From: JBAWAP01 sp049589355
Lineage (GTDB): Bacteria > Chloroflexota > Anaerolineae > VGOG01
Length of the DNA stretch: 6,294 nucleotides
Direction: 5' to 3'
Assembly: GCA_049589355.1 (NCBI GenBank)
Contig: JBAWAP010000127.1
Location: 1 to 6,294 of the forward strand
Shown here one piece after another: positions 5,200-6,294 of this stretch. Made by a program: the position numbers and the translations under genes. The notes under the pieces are model-generated. The model made no database searches, was not told the origin of the DNA, and saw only the letters and a program-made list of their open reading frames with translations. Within the stretch, counting starts at the first letter, position 1; each line of letters opens with the position of its first letter.

Positions 5200-6264
5200 T
5201 TAACCCAGGCGGACACGCGGGTCCAGGAAGGCGTACATCACGTCTATCAACAGGTTTGCTACGATAAACAGCACCGAGCTAAGCAACACAAAACCCAGTA
5301 CGGTCAATACGTCCAGAGTCTGGGCCGCCTCCGCCACCGCCCTTCCCACGCCAGGATAATTAAAGATGGTTTCGGTGATGACCGCCCCGTTCACCAGATT
5401 CACGACCGTTATCCCGCCGACGGTGACCACAGGAATGAGCGCGTTGGGCAAAGCGTGGCGGTTGATCACCGTCCTTTCGGCCAAGCCCTTGGCCCGGGCG
5501 GTGGTCATGTAATCTTGCCGCAGGGCTTCGAGCATAGAAGAGCGCGTCAGCCGCAGCAGCATCGCCCACTGGATGTAGCATAAGGTAACAATAGGCAATA
5601 TCAGGTGGCGCAGGGCATCCCAAAAGATGTCCAGCCGCAGGTTGAGCAGGGCATCAATGGTGTTCAACTGGCTATAGCGGTGGAATTCAGGAGACATGAT
5701 CACCTGGGTGGCCCAGTCCGAGAGACGCCCCGGCGGAAACAAATGCAGCTTGGCATAAAAGATCATCAGCACCAGTAAGGCAAAGACGAAGGTGGGAAAT
5801 GACCAGCCGACGATGCTGAACACGCGCGCCACCTGGTCAATAAGCTTGTTGTGATTTATCGCCGCGATGATCCCCAGCCAGATACCGACACCGATGATGG
5901 GCAGCACGCTCCACAGCGCCAACTCCAGCGACGCTGGCAGGCGATGCAGAATATGATCTATGACTGGCTGGCGGCCGGTGCGAGAAAAACCCAGGTCACC
6001 TCGCAGCACGCCGCCTACCTTCCCCCCTGTCTCAGGATCGGTGCGGCCCACCAGCCAGCGCCAGTATTGCACGTGGAAAGGATCGTCCAGCCCATAGCGC
6101 CGGATGATGCCCTCAAGTGCCCCCTCGGTGTGAGGGAAGTCCCGCACGTATAGAGCCGACCGCTCTACCGGGGAGAGCACCATCGTCATGGCGAAGATAA
6201 ACACAGTCACGCCAAACACGGTGATGGGCAATTGCAGCAAGCGGCGAATGATATAAGCTGTCAT
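5200..6264 (-). CDS. ABC transporter permease, DppB/OppB type (B1)
   Basis: This is the first permease gene visible in the operon, an inner-membrane subunit of a peptide/nickel-class importer. The length of 354 residues is normal. Membrane segments lie near 9-29, 112-136, 147-170, 218-238, 276-300 and 319-346. The long first periplasmic loop contains YGLDDPFHVQYWRWL (57-71) and LRGDLGFS (87-94), both typical. Further family marks are LFPPGRLS (175-182), the EAA loop at 251-274 (DYMTTARAKGLAERT, then RHALPNA), FNYPGVG (301-307) and the C-terminal LDPRVRLG. The ATG at 6262-6264 has GGAGG at 6273-6277, 8 nt upstream. Thirty bases of leader are in the window and no end of an upstream gene is visible, so whether a solute-binding protein gene precedes it cannot be told. 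The TAA stop is followed at once by the hairpin at 5167-5199. Confidence 0.95.
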   Translation of the reverse strand: MTAYIIRRLLQLPITVFGVTVFIFAMTMVLSPVERSALYVRDFPHTEGALEGIIRRYGLDDPFHVQYWRWLVGRTDPETGGKVGGVLRGDLGFSRTGRQPVIDHILHRLPASLELALWSVLPIIGVGIWLGIIAAINHNKLIDQVARVFSIVGWSFPTFVFALLVLMIFYAKLHLFPPGRLSDWATQVIMSPEFHRYSQLNTIDALLNLRLDIFWDALRHLILPIVTLCYIQWAMLLRLTRSSMLEALRQDYMTTARAKGLAERTVINRHALPNALIPVVTVGGITVVNLVNGAVITETIFNYPGVGRAVAEAAQTLDVLTVLGFVLLSSVLFIVANLLIDVMYAFLDPRVRLG

Positions 6265-6294
6265 AATTCATACCTCCACCCCTCCCTCCCAGGG
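6265..6294 (-). promoter_or_regulatory. G-rich leader and ribosome-binding site of B1
   Basis: The minus strand holds runs of G (GGG, GGG, GGGG, GG, GG) ending in the Shine-Dalgarno GGAGG at 6273-6277. The site explains initiation at 6264. The repeated G-runs could fold as a quadruplex in RNA, but may simply be a purine-rich ribosome-binding region. Confidence 0.5.

Overview
The window looks like a piece of a moderately GC-rich bacterial chromosome. The style of the proteins, above all the N-terminus of the lysine-biosynthesis decarboxylase at the left edge, is reminiscent of Chloroflexota (Anaerolineae-like). That assignment is by eye only and is inference. Every gene I accept lies on the minus strand, so transcription runs from the right end of the window to the left.

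Right to left, 6264 to 765 is one tightly packed operon: a DppB-type permease (B1, 5200-6264), a DppC-type permease (C1, 4076-5143), an unrecognised membrane protein with an extracytoplasmic cysteine-bearing domain (2789-4072), a second DppB-type permease (B2, 1679-2740) and a second DppC-type permease (C2, 765-1682). Each B/C pair has the architecture of the membrane part of a peptide/nickel-class ABC importer. No ATPase or solute-binding protein is in the window. They may lie upstream of 6294 or elsewhere in the genome. Spacings are tight: a 4-nt stop/start overlap between B2 and C2, 3 nt between C1 and the membrane protein, and 56 nt carrying a hairpin between B1 and C1.

Two palindromic repeats interrupt the operon, both right at stop codons. 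At 2781-2903 a 123-bp element with 14-bp terminal inverted repeats and an inner long hairpin is flanked by a 7-bp direct duplication. It sits exactly at the original stop codon of the membrane-protein gene and has added about 38 residues to its C-terminus. At 5167-5199 a perfect 15-bp stem with a 3-nt loop begins immediately after the stop codon of B1.

Left of the operon, a textbook sigma70-type promoter (TTGACA, 17 bp, TATAAT; 715-743) fires leftward. It is followed by a 7-1-7 palindrome over the predicted transcription start. It should drive an unrecognised 188-residue protein (125-691) and then lysA (diaminopimelate decarboxylase), of which only the first 46 or so residues are in the window. 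The lysA reading frame has no ATG, GTG or TTG upstream of its conserved N-terminus; a CTG with a well-placed Shine-Dalgarno is the best start.

There is no gene-free stretch over 300 bases. The longest intergenic spaces are 692-764 (promoter) and the repeat-bearing junctions. I saw no tRNA, rRNA, CRISPR array or convincing rho-independent terminator with a U-tract.
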